Origin: Marinobacter sp. C7 | GTDB taxonomy: Bacteria; Pseudomonadota; Gammaproteobacteria; Pseudomonadales; Oleiphilaceae | Direction of reading: 5' to 3' | Length of the DNA stretch: 64,000 nt | Assembly: GCF_022343555.1 (NCBI RefSeq) | Contig: NZ_JAKQZH010000001.1 | Span: 806,001-870,000 of the forward strand | In this document: positions 24,607 to 33,810 of the stretch, piece after piece | Position numbering within the stretch: the stretch's first letter is position 1 | Layout: each line of letters opens with the position of its first letter | Made by a program: the position numbers and the translations under genes | The notes under the pieces: generated by a model | The model's database searches: none | Told to the model about the DNA's origin: nothing | Seen by the model: the letters and a program-made list of their open reading frames with translations, nothing else

Positions 24607-26789
24607 GCTGGATGAACTGGTTGCCCTGGCGCTACATCATCAAGCGCGTGGCCCGCAGGCATGGTTTCCTGGATCCGATCGCGTTGCTGGGAAAACTGCA
24701 CGGGTTTGCCCAGCCTTCGGAAGTGGGGGAGCCCATCGAACTGCTCAGAGCGGGCGTGGTTTTCCATGCCCGGGGTCTGATCAACAGCCGGGTCATCCAG
24801 CATAACCTGGACTGGGTCTGGCCTTACTGGGTGGAGCGCCAGTTTGATCCCACCGATTCAGCCTTTGTCCCCAGGGCGTTTTCCATTACCCACATCAATC
24901 TCACCAACCGGAACTGGACGGCTATCGGCCAGCCGGATGTTGAGGAGTTGCCGGTCGTTGACCCCAGGGGATTGTTAACGCCGTTGTATGATGGCTGGTC
25001 CCTCGATGGTTGGTTGCTGGCCGAGGATGGGCGTTGCCTGCTGCCGTCCCGGGCGAAACAGGCCCGCCAATGGCAGGAACTGGGAGATACCCCGGTGGTC
25101 GTCACTGAAACGGTCCAGGACGGCCTGACGCTGACCAGTCGCAGCCGGGTTGCGATCGAGCATGGTCGGCCGGTGTGCAAGCTCACTCTGCAGGCTGAAT
25201 CGGACATGGGAGGCTCGCTGGTGTTATCCCTGCGACCAGCCAACCCGGAAGGCATCAGCTTTATCCAGAAGGTACAGCTTGAAGAAGAGGGCACGGGCTG
25301 GCTGGTGGACGGCAGCCAGCCCGTGAAGTTTGACCGGGCGCCGGTCTCGCACCACGTCTCCGATTACAAACAGGGCGATGTACACATTCACCTGATGGAC
25401 CGGCAACAGGAGACTGAAGGTCATTGCGACGTCGGGATGGTTACCGCGGCAGCCCTGTTTCCTGTAAAGGCCGGCGAACCAGCAGAACTGACGGTCAGTA
25501 TCCCTCTGGAGGTGACCGGCCTGATGCCGGCAGGGCCGGACGCCTGGCACCGCACCCGGGAGGATACCGCTCAGCTGGTCTGTCCGGACGAAACCTATCA
25601 GTTCCTTTATGACGCAGCAGTCAGCTCGTTGATTCTGCACTCCCCCAAGGATGTGTATCCGGGGCCCTACACCTATAAGCGTTTCTGGTTCCGGGATGCA
25701 GCCTTCATCATTCACGCCTTGCTGAGTGTGGGGCTGACCGACCGCGCGGAGCGGGCGCTGAACCAGTTTCCGGACCGGCAGATGCGGGACGGCTATTTTC
25801 GCTCCCAGGAGGGGGAATGGGATGCCAATGGCGAAGTGCTCTGGATCCTCGACCGCTTTTGCCAGATGACCGGGCGTGACCTTCCGGAGCGCTGGGAAGC
25901 ACCCGTCATGAAGGGGGCACGCTGGATCCTCAGGAAGCGCCTCAATGGCAACCTGAATGCTCCTCACGCGGGACTGTTGCCGGCCGGATTCAGCGCCGAG
26001 CATCTGGGGCCGAACGACTATTACTACTGGGATGACTTCTGGGGCATTGCCGGCCTCAAAGCCGCCGCCAACCTGCTGCGGGATCAGGACCGGGAAGCCA
26101 GTGAGAGTTTTGCCGCCGGTGCCAGGGAGTTCAACCAGGCTGTCGAACGCAGTCTGGCCAGTTGTGAGCAGCGCTTACGGCGGCCCGGCATGCCGGCGTC
26201 ACCGTATCGTCGGCTGGACGCCGGTGCAATCGGGTCCCTGGCCGCAGGCTACCCGACCCAGCTGATGAAGCCGGATGATGAGCGCCTGCTGGACTGCGCC
26301 AGGTTCCTGATGGACAGTTGCTTCGTTAATGGCGCGTTCTACCAGGACATGATTCATTCAGGGCTGAACGCCTATCTCACGTTGCATGTGGCCCAGGTGT
26401 TGTTAAGGGCCGGTGATCCGCGCCATGTGGAACTCATGGACGCCGTGGCGGGGATGGCATCCCCGACGGGCCAGTGGCCGGAGGCCATTCATCCCGCCAC
26501 TGGTGGTGGTTGCATGGGAGATGGCCATCATATCTGGGCCGCCGCCGAGTGGGTGTTGATGATTCGAAATTGTTTTGTCCGAGAGGAGGGCGAGCGCCTG
26601 ATTCTGGCCGCCGGAATTCCGGGGCGTTGGCTGGATCAGGAGAAAACCATCCGCTTCGGTCCGGCTCCAACGCGCTTTGGCTCTATCACCGTGACCATCG
26701 AACCACGGCCTGGTGGTAAGCCGGGAGTGAGCTGGGACGCCGACTGGCATGGCGAGGCCCCGGAAGTAGAGGTTCGCCTTCCCAAATGA
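24603..26789 (+). CDS. Six-hairpin glycosidase-like protein
   Basis: A 728-residue soluble protein without signal peptide. The N-terminal 330 residues look like a beta-sandwich domain. The C-terminal half has the (alpha/alpha)6-toroid style of glucoamylase/debranching-type enzymes: YKRFWFRDAAFIIHALLSVGL, DGYFRSQEGEWDANGEVLWIL and PTGQWPEAIHPATGGGCMGDGHH. Acidic residues in these motifs are plausible catalysts, but neither family number nor substrate can be fixed by reading. It starts by ATGA overlap with the TVP38 gene (AGGAGG upstream), which links it to that membrane protein. The open frame before 24603 is a shadow. Confidence 0.75.
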   Translation: MSWMNWLPWRYIIKRVARRHGFLDPIALLGKLHGFAQPSEVGEPIELLRAGVVFHARGLINSRVIQHNLDWVWPYWVERQFDPTDSAFVPRAFSITHINLTNRNWTAIGQPDVEELPVVDPRGLLTPLYDGWSLDGWLLAEDGRCLLPSRAKQARQWQELGDTPVVVTETVQDGLTLTSRSRVAIEHGRPVCKLTLQAESDMGGSLVLSLRPANPEGISFIQKVQLEEEGTGWLVDGSQPVKFDRAPVSHHVSDYKQGDVHIHLMDRQQETEGHCDVGMVTAAALFPVKAGEPAELTVSIPLEVTGLMPAGPDAWHRTREDTAQLVCPDETYQFLYDAAVSSLILHSPKDVYPGPYTYKRFWFRDAAFIIHALLSVGLTDRAERALNQFPDRQMRDGYFRSQEGEWDANGEVLWILDRFCQMTGRDLPERWEAPVMKGARWILRKRLNGNLNAPHAGLLPAGFSAEHLGPNDYYYWDDFWGIAGLKAAANLLRDQDREASESFAAGAREFNQAVERSLASCEQRLRRPGMPASPYRRLDAGAIGSLAAGYPTQLMKPDDERLLDCARFLMDSCFVNGAFYQDMIHSGLNAYLTLHVAQVLLRAGDPRHVELMDAVAGMASPTGQWPEAIHPATGGGCMGDGHHIWAAAEWVLMIRNCFVREEGERLILAAGIPGRWLDQEKTIRFGPAPTRFGSITVTIEPRPGGKPGVSWDADWHGEAPEVEVRLPK

Positions 26790-26900
26790 CCAGACGAACC
26801 ATCTGTACCGCATGGTCAGTCCGGCACCTGTATCTGTTTTGTTTGTCTGCTAACTTCTAGAGTAGTGCCTTACACAGATACTGGAGACCGGAACCCGACC

Positions 26901-27791
26901 ATGCCCCCCATTTTCTACACATTCTTCGTTCCAGCGCTGTTTGTCTGGCTGTGGAGCACAGGGTTCATCGGTGGCAAATTCGGTCTGCCCTACGCCGAAC
27001 CGTTCACCATGCTTCTGATCCGGATGCTGCTGACGCTGATTCCACTGGGAATCCTGGCCGTGCTGCTAAAAGCCCGGTGGCCGGGCTGGCGAGGGGCCGG
27101 GCATCTGGCGGTCACGGGGATCCTGGTGCACGGGTTCTATCTGGGCGGCGTGTTCTACGCCATCGATCAGGGCATGTCTGCCGGGGTGGTATCGCTCATA
27201 GTCGGGCTCCAGCCGTTGGTGACGGCCCTGGCCGCTGTCATCTTCCTCAAGGAATCGGTCACCGTGCGCCAGTGGATTGGTCTCGCCCTTGGCTTGCTGG
27301 GTGTGGCGCTGGTGCTGATGGAGAAACTGGGAGCCTCCGCCACAGACGTAGGCATCCCGCCCCGAACGCTCATCTGGGCGCTGTTGGCGTTGCTGGGTAT
27401 TTCCATGGGCACGGTTTACCAGAAACGCTATGGCACCAGCGTGGATCTGGTATCGGGCACCATGATCCAGTACGCGGCGGCAGGCACCCTGTTTGCTGTT
27501 GGCGCGTTCACCCTGGAAACCCGGGAAGTGCAATGGACGCTCCAGTTCCAGTTGGCCCTTGGCTGGCTGGTATTCGGGCTTTCGGTCAGCGCGATCCTGA
27601 TCCTCATGTGGCTGATCCGGCGGGGTGCCGCTTCGCAGGTGGCCAGCCTGTTTTATCTGGTACCGCCGGTAACCGCACTGGAGGCCTACCTGCTGTTCGG
27701 TGAGCGCCTCGGACCGTTGGCGATCGCCGGTGGCCTTGTCGCAATCACCGGGGTCGCGTTGGTAACGGTCAGGGCTCCGGCAAAGGCCTGA
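26901..27791 (+). CDS. EamA/DMT-family transporter
   Basis: A 296-residue inner-membrane protein with ten hydrophobic helices arranged as two EamA repeats. The repeat signatures are IVGLQPLVTALAAVIFLKESVTVRQWIG in the first half and LFYLVPPVTALEAYLLFGERL in the second. Such proteins export amino acids or other metabolites; the substrate is unknown. The ATG at 26901 begins at the first helix; an upstream in-frame alternative at 26865 adds a polar 12-residue lead. No operon partner. The preceding 111-base gap shows no clear terminator. Confidence 0.88.
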   Translation: MPPIFYTFFVPALFVWLWSTGFIGGKFGLPYAEPFTMLLIRMLLTLIPLGILAVLLKARWPGWRGAGHLAVTGILVHGFYLGGVFYAIDQGMSAGVVSLIVGLQPLVTALAAVIFLKESVTVRQWIGLALGLLGVALVLMEKLGASATDVGIPPRTLIWALLALLGISMGTVYQKRYGTSVDLVSGTMIQYAAAGTLFAVGAFTLETREVQWTLQFQLALGWLVFGLSVSAILILMWLIRRGAASQVASLFYLVPPVTALEAYLLFGERLGPLAIAGGLVAITGVALVTVRAPAKA

Positions 27792-27803
27792 ATAACGTCC
27801 GGG

Positions 27804-28706
27804 TCAGTCGCCGTTGGCCGCAAGGCTCTCCAGCAGTTGATTGATCGCCGATGCAAACGGACCGGGCGAATCCTCCTGCAGGAAGTGGCCGCCCTTCAAG
27901 GTGGTGTGGGGGAGACCCTTGGCACCGGGTATTCGATTCTGCATGTAGTGATCACCGCCACGGGTAATCGGATCCCCGTTGCTGAAGGTGGTCAGGAACG
28001 GTTTCTCCCACTGTTCCAGGACGGTCCAGGCTCTCCGGTTGGCCTCACTGGCCGGGTCGTCCGGCGTCATCGGCACGAGGCCCGGAAACGCCCTTGCGCC
28101 GGCTTTGAACTTTTTGTCGGGGAAGGGCGCATCGTACGCCCGGCATTCCCCCGGCCCGAGCTTTCGGAAACAGCCTGTGTTAACGATTTTCGAGACCGGA
28201 AACCACGGGCTGTAGAGGGCGAATGTCCGCCAGGCACGGAATACCGGCGGAACCTTCTGGTCGCCGGTCGGCAGCATGCCATTGCCGACGACAATGGCAC
28301 GAAACCGGTCCGGATTTTCTGCCGCAAGACGGAGCCCGATGAGCGACCCCCAGTCCTGGCATACCAGCGTGACATTCCTCAGATCCAGCTGATCAATGAA
28401 CGCCTGCATCCAGTCCATATGTTGTTGGTAGCTGTAGTCCGATACCTTGACCGGCTTGTCCGACTTGCCGAATCCGATCAGATCGGGCGCTATCACGCGA
28501 TGACCCGCACCTGCGCAGTGCGGAATCATGTGCCGGTAAAGGTAGGACCAGGACGGTTCCCCGTGCATCATGAGGACAGGGGCTGCACCCGCAGGACCCT
28601 CGTCCACGTAGTGCATTCTTAATTCCCCCAACGACAGGTAGTGCGGCTCGAAGGGGTAGTCTGGCAGATTATCGAAACGTTCTTCGGGTGTTCTCACGAA
28701 TTCCAT
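27804..28706 (-). CDS. Haloalkane dehalogenase (HLD-I type)
   Basis: A 300-residue alpha/beta hydrolase that would hydrolyse carbon-halogen bonds of haloalkanes to alcohol and halide. The oxyanion segment HGEPSWSYLYR (48-58), the nucleophile elbow CQDWGSLIG with Asp118 followed by halide-binding Trp119, and catalytic His274 in GGHFLQED are all in place. Asp rather than Ser as nucleophile separates it from esterases and epoxide hydrolases. There is no signal peptide. The ATG at 28706 begins at the family N-terminus; the frame extends to 28772. Monocistronic and convergent with the EamA gene. The natural substrate is not evident. Confidence 0.88.
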   Translation of the reverse strand: MEFVRTPEERFDNLPDYPFEPHYLSLGELRMHYVDEGPAGAAPVLMMHGEPSWSYLYRHMIPHCAGAGHRVIAPDLIGFGKSDKPVKVSDYSYQQHMDWMQAFIDQLDLRNVTLVCQDWGSLIGLRLAAENPDRFRAIVVGNGMLPTGDQKVPPVFRAWRTFALYSPWFPVSKIVNTGCFRKLGPGECRAYDAPFPDKKFKAGARAFPGLVPMTPDDPASEANRRAWTVLEQWEKPFLTTFSNGDPITRGGDHYMQNRIPGAKGLPHTTLKGGHFLQEDSPGPFASAINQLLESLAANGD

Positions 28707-28876
28707 GTTTGTTCCCGGGCAATGTTGTTCTTGTACTGCAACCATTTCACCGGGCTGCGATAAATGCAACACCCTGTCGTGAATCCCTTTTTTGCAAACC
28801 TTTAATGTCGGAATCCTGCGTATCCGCCCCGGTTGGTTTAGGGTAGTGGTTCGGGAGACAGGAAAGCGCAGGCGTT

Positions 28877-29731
28877 ATGACCCATTGGCTGCTGGCAAAT
28901 ATCGACGCGGGTGACGGTCAGAGAGACCGCGCCTTCTGGCTCAAACACCTTGCCGAAGCAGGTGTGGAGGCGCCGGAGTGCCGGGACATCGCTGATGACC
29001 GTTGGCCGTCCGAAGTCTGCCCGGGAGACGTGGTTATGGTGGCCGGTGGCGACGGTTCAGCGAATTATGGCGCCCGCATCTGCATGGCCAGGCGGGCCAT
29101 CCTCGCCGTTCTGCCCTCGGGAACCGCCAACGATTTTGCCCGGAATATCGGTCTCCCTGAGGATCCCGGCGAGCTGTGCCGGCTCGTCAGACGCGGCGTC
29201 AGCCGGCACGTGGATGTCGCCTGTACCGATGGCCGGATCTTTCTGAACGTGGCCCATGTCGGGCTGGGCACGCTCCCCGCCCGGGAATCCGGAAGGGCCC
29301 GGAAAAAACTCTTTGGCCGTTTCTCCTATGCGGTGGAACTGCTGAGACGACTGAACGCCAAGCGTGGTTTTCGGGCCGAGATCCGTTGTGGCAAAGGTTC
29401 TGTGCGCGGACGTTGGTTGTCCATCGCCGTGGCCAACGGCGCCTACTTCGGGGGAGGTCACGAGATTCCGGAGGCCGCGCCCGATGACGGGTATGTTGAA
29501 GTGATCGCAGTGAAGCCGAGGCCGGTGGCCCAGTTGTTGCTGACTTTCGTGATGCTCCGCCTGAATCGAGAGGCTCCTGCCCGCACCAGTACGCTGGTAC
29601 ATCTCAAAGGCACCCACTGTTCTGTGCGCACTCGCAGGCCGAAGACAGTAACAGCGGATGGGGACATCGCCGGCAAGACGCCACTGGATGTATCCTGCCA
29701 GTATCAGGCCCTGCAGGTGATTGCTCCGTAG
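28877..29731 (+). CDS. Diacylglycerol/lipid kinase-family protein (YegS-like)
   Basis: A 284-residue soluble lipid kinase of the DAGK catalytic family. The phosphate-binding GGDGS motif (57-61) and the LPSGTANDFARNIGLP segment (79-94) are intact, as is the C-terminal beta-domain with GGGHEIPEAAPDDGYVEV. It would phosphorylate a membrane lipid with ATP; relatives act on phosphatidylglycerol or diacylglycerol. AGGAAAGCGC lies before the ATG. It is divergent from the haloalkane dehalogenase across a 170-base gap and stands alone. Confidence 0.9.
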   Translation: MTHWLLANIDAGDGQRDRAFWLKHLAEAGVEAPECRDIADDRWPSEVCPGDVVMVAGGDGSANYGARICMARRAILAVLPSGTANDFARNIGLPEDPGELCRLVRRGVSRHVDVACTDGRIFLNVAHVGLGTLPARESGRARKKLFGRFSYAVELLRRLNAKRGFRAEIRCGKGSVRGRWLSIAVANGAYFGGGHEIPEAAPDDGYVEVIAVKPRPVAQLLLTFVMLRLNREAPARTSTLVHLKGTHCSVRTRRPKTVTADGDIAGKTPLDVSCQYQALQVIAP

Positions 29732-29872
29732 ATACGATTTGTCACTGACTTTCCGACCGGAAAGCGCGATCATACGGCCCGGAGTGGCATAAATGACCAG
29801 ATTGACTGGCAGAAACGTCCATTACACCGCCTGTCGCACTATCCAACGAGAATCGCCGAGAAGGATCATAGA

Positions 29873-30655
29873 ATGCACCTTATGACTGCATCCACCATGG
29901 GCTCTGTGTTCCGGGCCGCACGGTCTGCGCTGTTAACGCTGATGTTGGCTGGAACTGCATCTTCGGCCCTGGCCGCCGAGCGCCTTTATATCTTCACGGA
30001 AAACTATCCTCCCTACAATGCGTCCAAATCCGGTCAGGGGTTCGCTCACAGCGAAGACGAGATTACCGGCATTTGCACCGATATGGTCAAGGCCATGCTG
30101 GCGCGCGTGGACTACGACTATGTCATGAAGATGCGCGTATGGAGCTACGCCTACGACTGGGTCCAGGGGCGTGAGAATCACGGTTTGTTCTGCACCGCCC
30201 GTACCGATGAGCGGGAGGACCAGTTCCAGTGGGTTGGGCCACTGGCATCCATCAAGTGGACACTGTTTGCCGCGCCGGACTCGGATATCACCCTGTCCAG
30301 CCTGGAAGACGCCAGAGATTTGCGTATCGCCGGTTATAAAGGCGATGTGATGTCGGATTACCTGGTAAGCAAAGGCTTCAATGTGGTCATGAGTTCGTCT
30401 GGTGATGTGAATGCCCAGCGCCTTGTGCTGGGCCAGGCGGATCTGTGGGTAACCGATGGTCTGGTTGGGCCGCTGGTGGCGAAAGAAGAACACGACATCG
30501 AGGGACTCAAACCGGTACTGGTTTTCCGGGAAACCCCGATGTATCTGGCTGTCAGCAATGAGACCGCCCCGGAGGTCGTCAAAGACCTCCAGAACGCTCT
30601 GGATTCGGCCCGGAGTTCCGGGGAACTGGAATCAATCGTCGCCAGCTACGAGTGA
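29873..30655 (+). CDS. Periplasmic solute-binding protein (SBP_bac_3 family), orphan
   Basis: A 260-residue exported binding protein. After a signal peptide of about 35 residues ending ASSALAA, the mature protein has the type-3 solute-binding fold: LYIFTENYPPYNA, GICTDMVKAMLARV, and GLFCTARTDEREDQFQWVGPL, where the Arg usually holds a ligand carboxylate. Members bind polar amino acids, but divergent copies like this one often lack an ABC partner, and none is nearby. GAGAAGGATC precedes the ATG. Its last ten bases overlap the end of the convergent hydroxylase gene. Confidence 0.86.
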   Translation: MHLMTASTMGSVFRAARSALLTLMLAGTASSALAAERLYIFTENYPPYNASKSGQGFAHSEDEITGICTDMVKAMLARVDYDYVMKMRVWSYAYDWVQGRENHGLFCTARTDEREDQFQWVGPLASIKWTLFAAPDSDITLSSLEDARDLRIAGYKGDVMSDYLVSKGFNVVMSSSGDVNAQRLVLGQADLWVTDGLVGPLVAKEEHDIEGLKPVLVFRETPMYLAVSNETAPEVVKDLQNALDSARSSGELESIVASYE

Positions 30656-31686
30656 GTCGAGCCCGATGGTTCCGGTTTTGTTTCCCGGGACCATCGCTGC
30701 TTGCGTAGCTTTCTGCCTGTTTCGACAAAGGGCAGCACGATGAGGCTGTACAGTGTGAGGTAGCGTTCGGCATCTTGCCTGCCGGTTCCGAAACGAATGG
30801 GTTCCGGTCGGGACGTGGTGACATACAGGGTGCCGAACATCCAGTCCCAGACCGACAGGTTGGTGCCAAAATTCTTGTTGAAGTGCCTGGGTGCGTCGCT
30901 GTGATGGATCTGGTGCTGGGCCGGGCTATTAAATACGTGCTCAAGCTTCGGACCAAAGGACAGCCAGACGTGGCTATGCCGGAGATTTGCAGCCAGCGCA
31001 TTGAAGATGAACACCAGGTAGGTCACGCCGAACAGGGTGTACCGGCTGATTTCCCCGCCACAGGCATACCAGAAAATGCCGGCGTAGGCGCTCAGAAACA
31101 CCGCTGTTGCCAGCCTCTCCGCAATCTTCTCGACAAAGTGGATCCGGCTTGCCGTCACTGGCACCAGGACCGGCGCCGAATGATGCACCTTGTGGAACTC
31201 CCATAGCCACTTCGAGTGGAACGCCCGGTGCACCCAGTAGTGCTTGAAGTCGTTGACGAGAAACACGCCGAGACCATAGAGCAGTGTGAGGGCGAGAGTT
31301 TCCCCGGTCTGGGGGCGGGCTCCCCACAGATTGGTGAAGAAGGCGATGAAGTCGCCGGAGCGCAATATGTACGGGTCCACCAGACCGACGAACGGCAGTA
31401 CCAGCGCCACCTTGAGAATGGCCCGGACAAAGTAATACCGGTAATCCAGTAACGCAGAGCGATGGAAGTTGACCCGGGAGCCACCCAGGAACTGCCAGAA
31501 GGAGCTGGCATCTGTGAGGCCGCGATGACGGCGGACGCGGAACAGAAGGTAGGCAACGAGGCAGGATATCCCCAGGAACAGCACGCCAAACCGGCCGTTC
31601 AGATCAAAAATCCCAAGGAACTGGTCGGTTACAGGCTCGACAATGAACTGGTTCAGGTAGTCCGGAATCTTCGGGAGAATATCCAA
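30646..31686 (-). CDS. Fatty acid hydroxylase / sterol desaturase superfamily protein
   Basis: An integral membrane di-iron oxygenase-like protein of about 346 residues. The histidine clusters that bind iron are visible: HYWVHRAFHSKWLWEFHKVHHS (two HxxxH/HxxHH boxes) and later NLRHSHVWL and HQIHHSDAPRH. Several hydrophobic helices surround them. The substrate (lipid, carotenoid or sterol-like) cannot be told. Both plausible starts are TTG: 31707 without a ribosome site, or 31686 with GAGGG eight bases upstream, which I prefer. Its end overlaps the solute-binding protein gene by ten bases, tail to tail. Confidence 0.87.
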   Translation of the reverse strand: MDILPKIPDYLNQFIVEPVTDQFLGIFDLNGRFGVLFLGISCLVAYLLFRVRRHRGLTDASSFWQFLGGSRVNFHRSALLDYRYYFVRAILKVALVLPFVGLVDPYILRSGDFIAFFTNLWGARPQTGETLALTLLYGLGVFLVNDFKHYWVHRAFHSKWLWEFHKVHHSAPVLVPVTASRIHFVEKIAERLATAVFLSAYAGIFWYACGGEISRYTLFGVTYLVFIFNALAANLRHSHVWLSFGPKLEHVFNSPAQHQIHHSDAPRHFNKNFGTNLSVWDWMFGTLYVTTSRPEPIRFGTGRQDAERYLTLYSLIVLPFVETGRKLRKQRWSRETKPEPSGSTHS

Positions 31687-31773
31687 GGCAGGGGCCCTCG
31701 CAAACAACGAGCCGGATTATAGGCGGAGTGGGCCTCTTGTTCAATGCGACTGGTTGTCAGTAGCGATTGATTG

Positions 31774-32787
31774 TTATTGGATTGTCGACAGGCGCGGCGT
31801 CACGTAACTGAATCGTCGGCGGTACTGCTCCATCGTGCAGCCTACCGTGCGCTTGAACAGTCGTCTGAAGGAACTCGCGTCCTCATACCCCACATCCCAG
31901 ATGATCCGGGAGGTTTGTCGTTGGGTCGATTCGAGCTGGTGTTTCGCGGCTTCCACGCGCAGATGCTGTATGTAATGCAAAGGGGTTTCCCCAGTGGCCT
32001 CCTTGAAGCGCCGCTTGAAGGTGCGGGTTCCCAGCCTGGCTTTGCTTGCCAGTTCGTCAATGCTTACGGGGTCGGCGTAATGCGTTTCCAGCCAGAGCTG
32101 GATCCGTTCAATTGCCTCGTCCTGGTGGGCCTTGCTGCCGTAAAAGCTCATATAGGGCGTCTGTTCGGATCGCCGGGCATCGATGATAAGCAGTTTGCTG
32201 CAAGCCAACGCGAGTGAGGGGGAGCCCAGCTTTTCCACAAGGTAGAGGCAGAGATCGATGAACGACGTGGCGCCTCCGGCGCAGATGATCTGGCCGTTGT
32301 CGATCAGTAACTGCTCTGCGTCCAGTCGGATGTCCGGAAACCGGCGGCGGAATGCCGAAGCGGCACGCCAGTGTGTGGTCGCTACCTGCTCTGCCAGAAG
32401 GCCTGCCTCGGCCAGAACAAAGCTGCCTGTACAGACGCTGGCGATGGTTGCGCCGCGCCTGAACGCATTCCAAAGCCACTCATGTATGGGCGTGGACCTG
32501 GCCAGGGACCGTTCGATGTGGCGGTCACCCAGGACCGCCTCCATTGCCGACCCGACAATCACCAGGTCCGGCTGATAACTGTCACAGGTGGTAGTCGGGG
32601 TGATGCTGACTCCACTGTAGGTAATGACCGGAGCTCCGTCGACCGTCACAATCTGGCAATCGAATTTCTGGTCCGAGGGGAAGCCCGGAGACTGATCACA
32701 GAAATTCGCGGCCGCGAAAAAATCCATAATCCCGAGAATGCCACTTCCATGACAGTAGGGCAGGGCGACGACAGCAACTTTGATCAT
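31774..32787 (-). CDS. GlxA-family transcriptional regulator (DJ-1/PfpI + AraC HTH)
   Basis: A 337-residue regulator. Residues 1-190 form a class I glutamine-amidotransferase-like DJ-1/PfpI domain with the elbow ASVCTGSFVLAEAGLL. Residues 230-325 form the AraC-type double helix-turn-helix (IDELASKARLGTRTFKRRFKEATGETPLHYIQHLRVEAAK, DVGYEDASSFRRLFKRTVG). Such proteins activate catabolic operons, for example for carnitine, choline or glycine betaine derivatives; the ligand here is unknown. AAGGGCCATATC precedes the ATG. It is divergent from the alpha/beta hydrolase at 32908 (120-base gap), a candidate target. Confidence 0.9.
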   Translation of the reverse strand: MIKVAVVALPYCHGSGILGIMDFFAAANFCDQSPGFPSDQKFDCQIVTVDGAPVITYSGVSITPTTTCDSYQPDLVIVGSAMEAVLGDRHIERSLARSTPIHEWLWNAFRRGATIASVCTGSFVLAEAGLLAEQVATTHWRAASAFRRRFPDIRLDAEQLLIDNGQIICAGGATSFIDLCLYLVEKLGSPSLALACSKLLIIDARRSEQTPYMSFYGSKAHQDEAIERIQLWLETHYADPVSIDELASKARLGTRTFKRRFKEATGETPLHYIQHLRVEAAKHQLESTQRQTSRIIWDVGYEDASSFRRLFKRTVGCTMEQYRRRFSYVTPRLSTIQ

Positions 32788-32907
32788 GATATGGCCCTTT
32801 TCGCATTTAACGTGTCAAATATGACACTCCGATCCTGCCAAGGCAAGTCTTACTCTGGGCTTGTGATGAAGGAGGGCATCCTGTCCTCCGGGTAAGGAGG
32901 ACTTGCC

Positions 32908-33810
32908 ATGACCGTTCAATCTCGCATCAACACCCGTACCGCGATCCGTGTTACCGACCGTGTAGTGACACCGGCCAACGGTAAAGCTGCCCTGTTGGGC
33001 AAGGGTATGAACCTGTTGCACCGGGCTTTACCAACCCTCGCCGGTAACGCAGTGGAGCATCTGTTCTTTACTCCCCGCCGTTTGCCCGCACCGGGTCGTT
33101 ACGAGTCTTTATATGATCAAGCAGAGGGTTACACCCAGCTGCGGGTTGGCCGCCAGACCATTCCGGTGTACAGCTGGGGGTTCGGGCCGACGGTCCTGAT
33201 GGTCCACGGCTGGTCCGGAGCCGGAATCCAGTTCGGTGCCTTTGTCGGTCTGCTCGTAAAGGCCGGCTATCGCGTTGTCGCCTTCGATGCGCCGGCCCAT
33301 GGGCGCGCGCAGGGGCTGCGTACTGACCTGTTCGAAATGTCCGAGGCGGTCTATCGTGTTGCCCACAGCTTCGGCCCCCTCAAGGCTGTTGTTGCCCACT
33401 CCATAGGCGGCCTTGCCCTGGCGCGGGCTATGGTCGACGGCGTTCAGGCCGAGCACGTTTTTCTGCTGGCGCCCCCCAGGAACCTTGAATCGGTGGTCGA
33501 AGGTTTCGGCCGGACGCTCGGCCTCTCGCCGGAGCTGATCGCCGGGCAGCGTGCGAGGATGGAGCAAAGGTTTGGTGCATCTGTCTGGCAGCAATTCTCG
33601 TTCGATACGCTGGCTCCGGAACTGTCAGGCCGTGCGCTCATTTTCGTGGATCGGGACGATCAGCAGATCCCGGTGGGCGAGAGCGAAACGGTCTTTGGCA
33701 AGTGGCCGAATGCGCAGATATTCCGCACCCAGGGGCTTGGGCATTATAGGTTGCTCTGGCATCCACAAGTAGTCGAGAGGGTCTATGATCGGTTATCCGG
33801 GGTTGAATGA
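32908..33810 (+). CDS. Alpha/beta hydrolase
   Basis: A 300-residue alpha/beta hydrolase with the oxyanion HGWSGAG region (100-106), the nucleophile Ser165 in AHSIGG and a late His in GLGHYRLL; an acid in the DRDDQQIP segment probably completes the triad. The 60-residue N-terminal extension is hydrophobic (MNLLHRALPTLAGNAVEHLFF) and may touch the membrane. The substrate is unknown. AAGGAGGACTTGCC is an excellent ribosome site. Divergent from the GlxA regulator. It ends directly against the convergent DUF2244 gene. Confidence 0.85.
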   Translation: MTVQSRINTRTAIRVTDRVVTPANGKAALLGKGMNLLHRALPTLAGNAVEHLFFTPRRLPAPGRYESLYDQAEGYTQLRVGRQTIPVYSWGFGPTVLMVHGWSGAGIQFGAFVGLLVKAGYRVVAFDAPAHGRAQGLRTDLFEMSEAVYRVAHSFGPLKAVVAHSIGGLALARAMVDGVQAEHVFLLAPPRNLESVVEGFGRTLGLSPELIAGQRARMEQRFGASVWQQFSFDTLAPELSGRALIFVDRDDQQIPVGESETVFGKWPNAQIFRTQGLGHYRLLWHPQVVERVYDRLSGVE

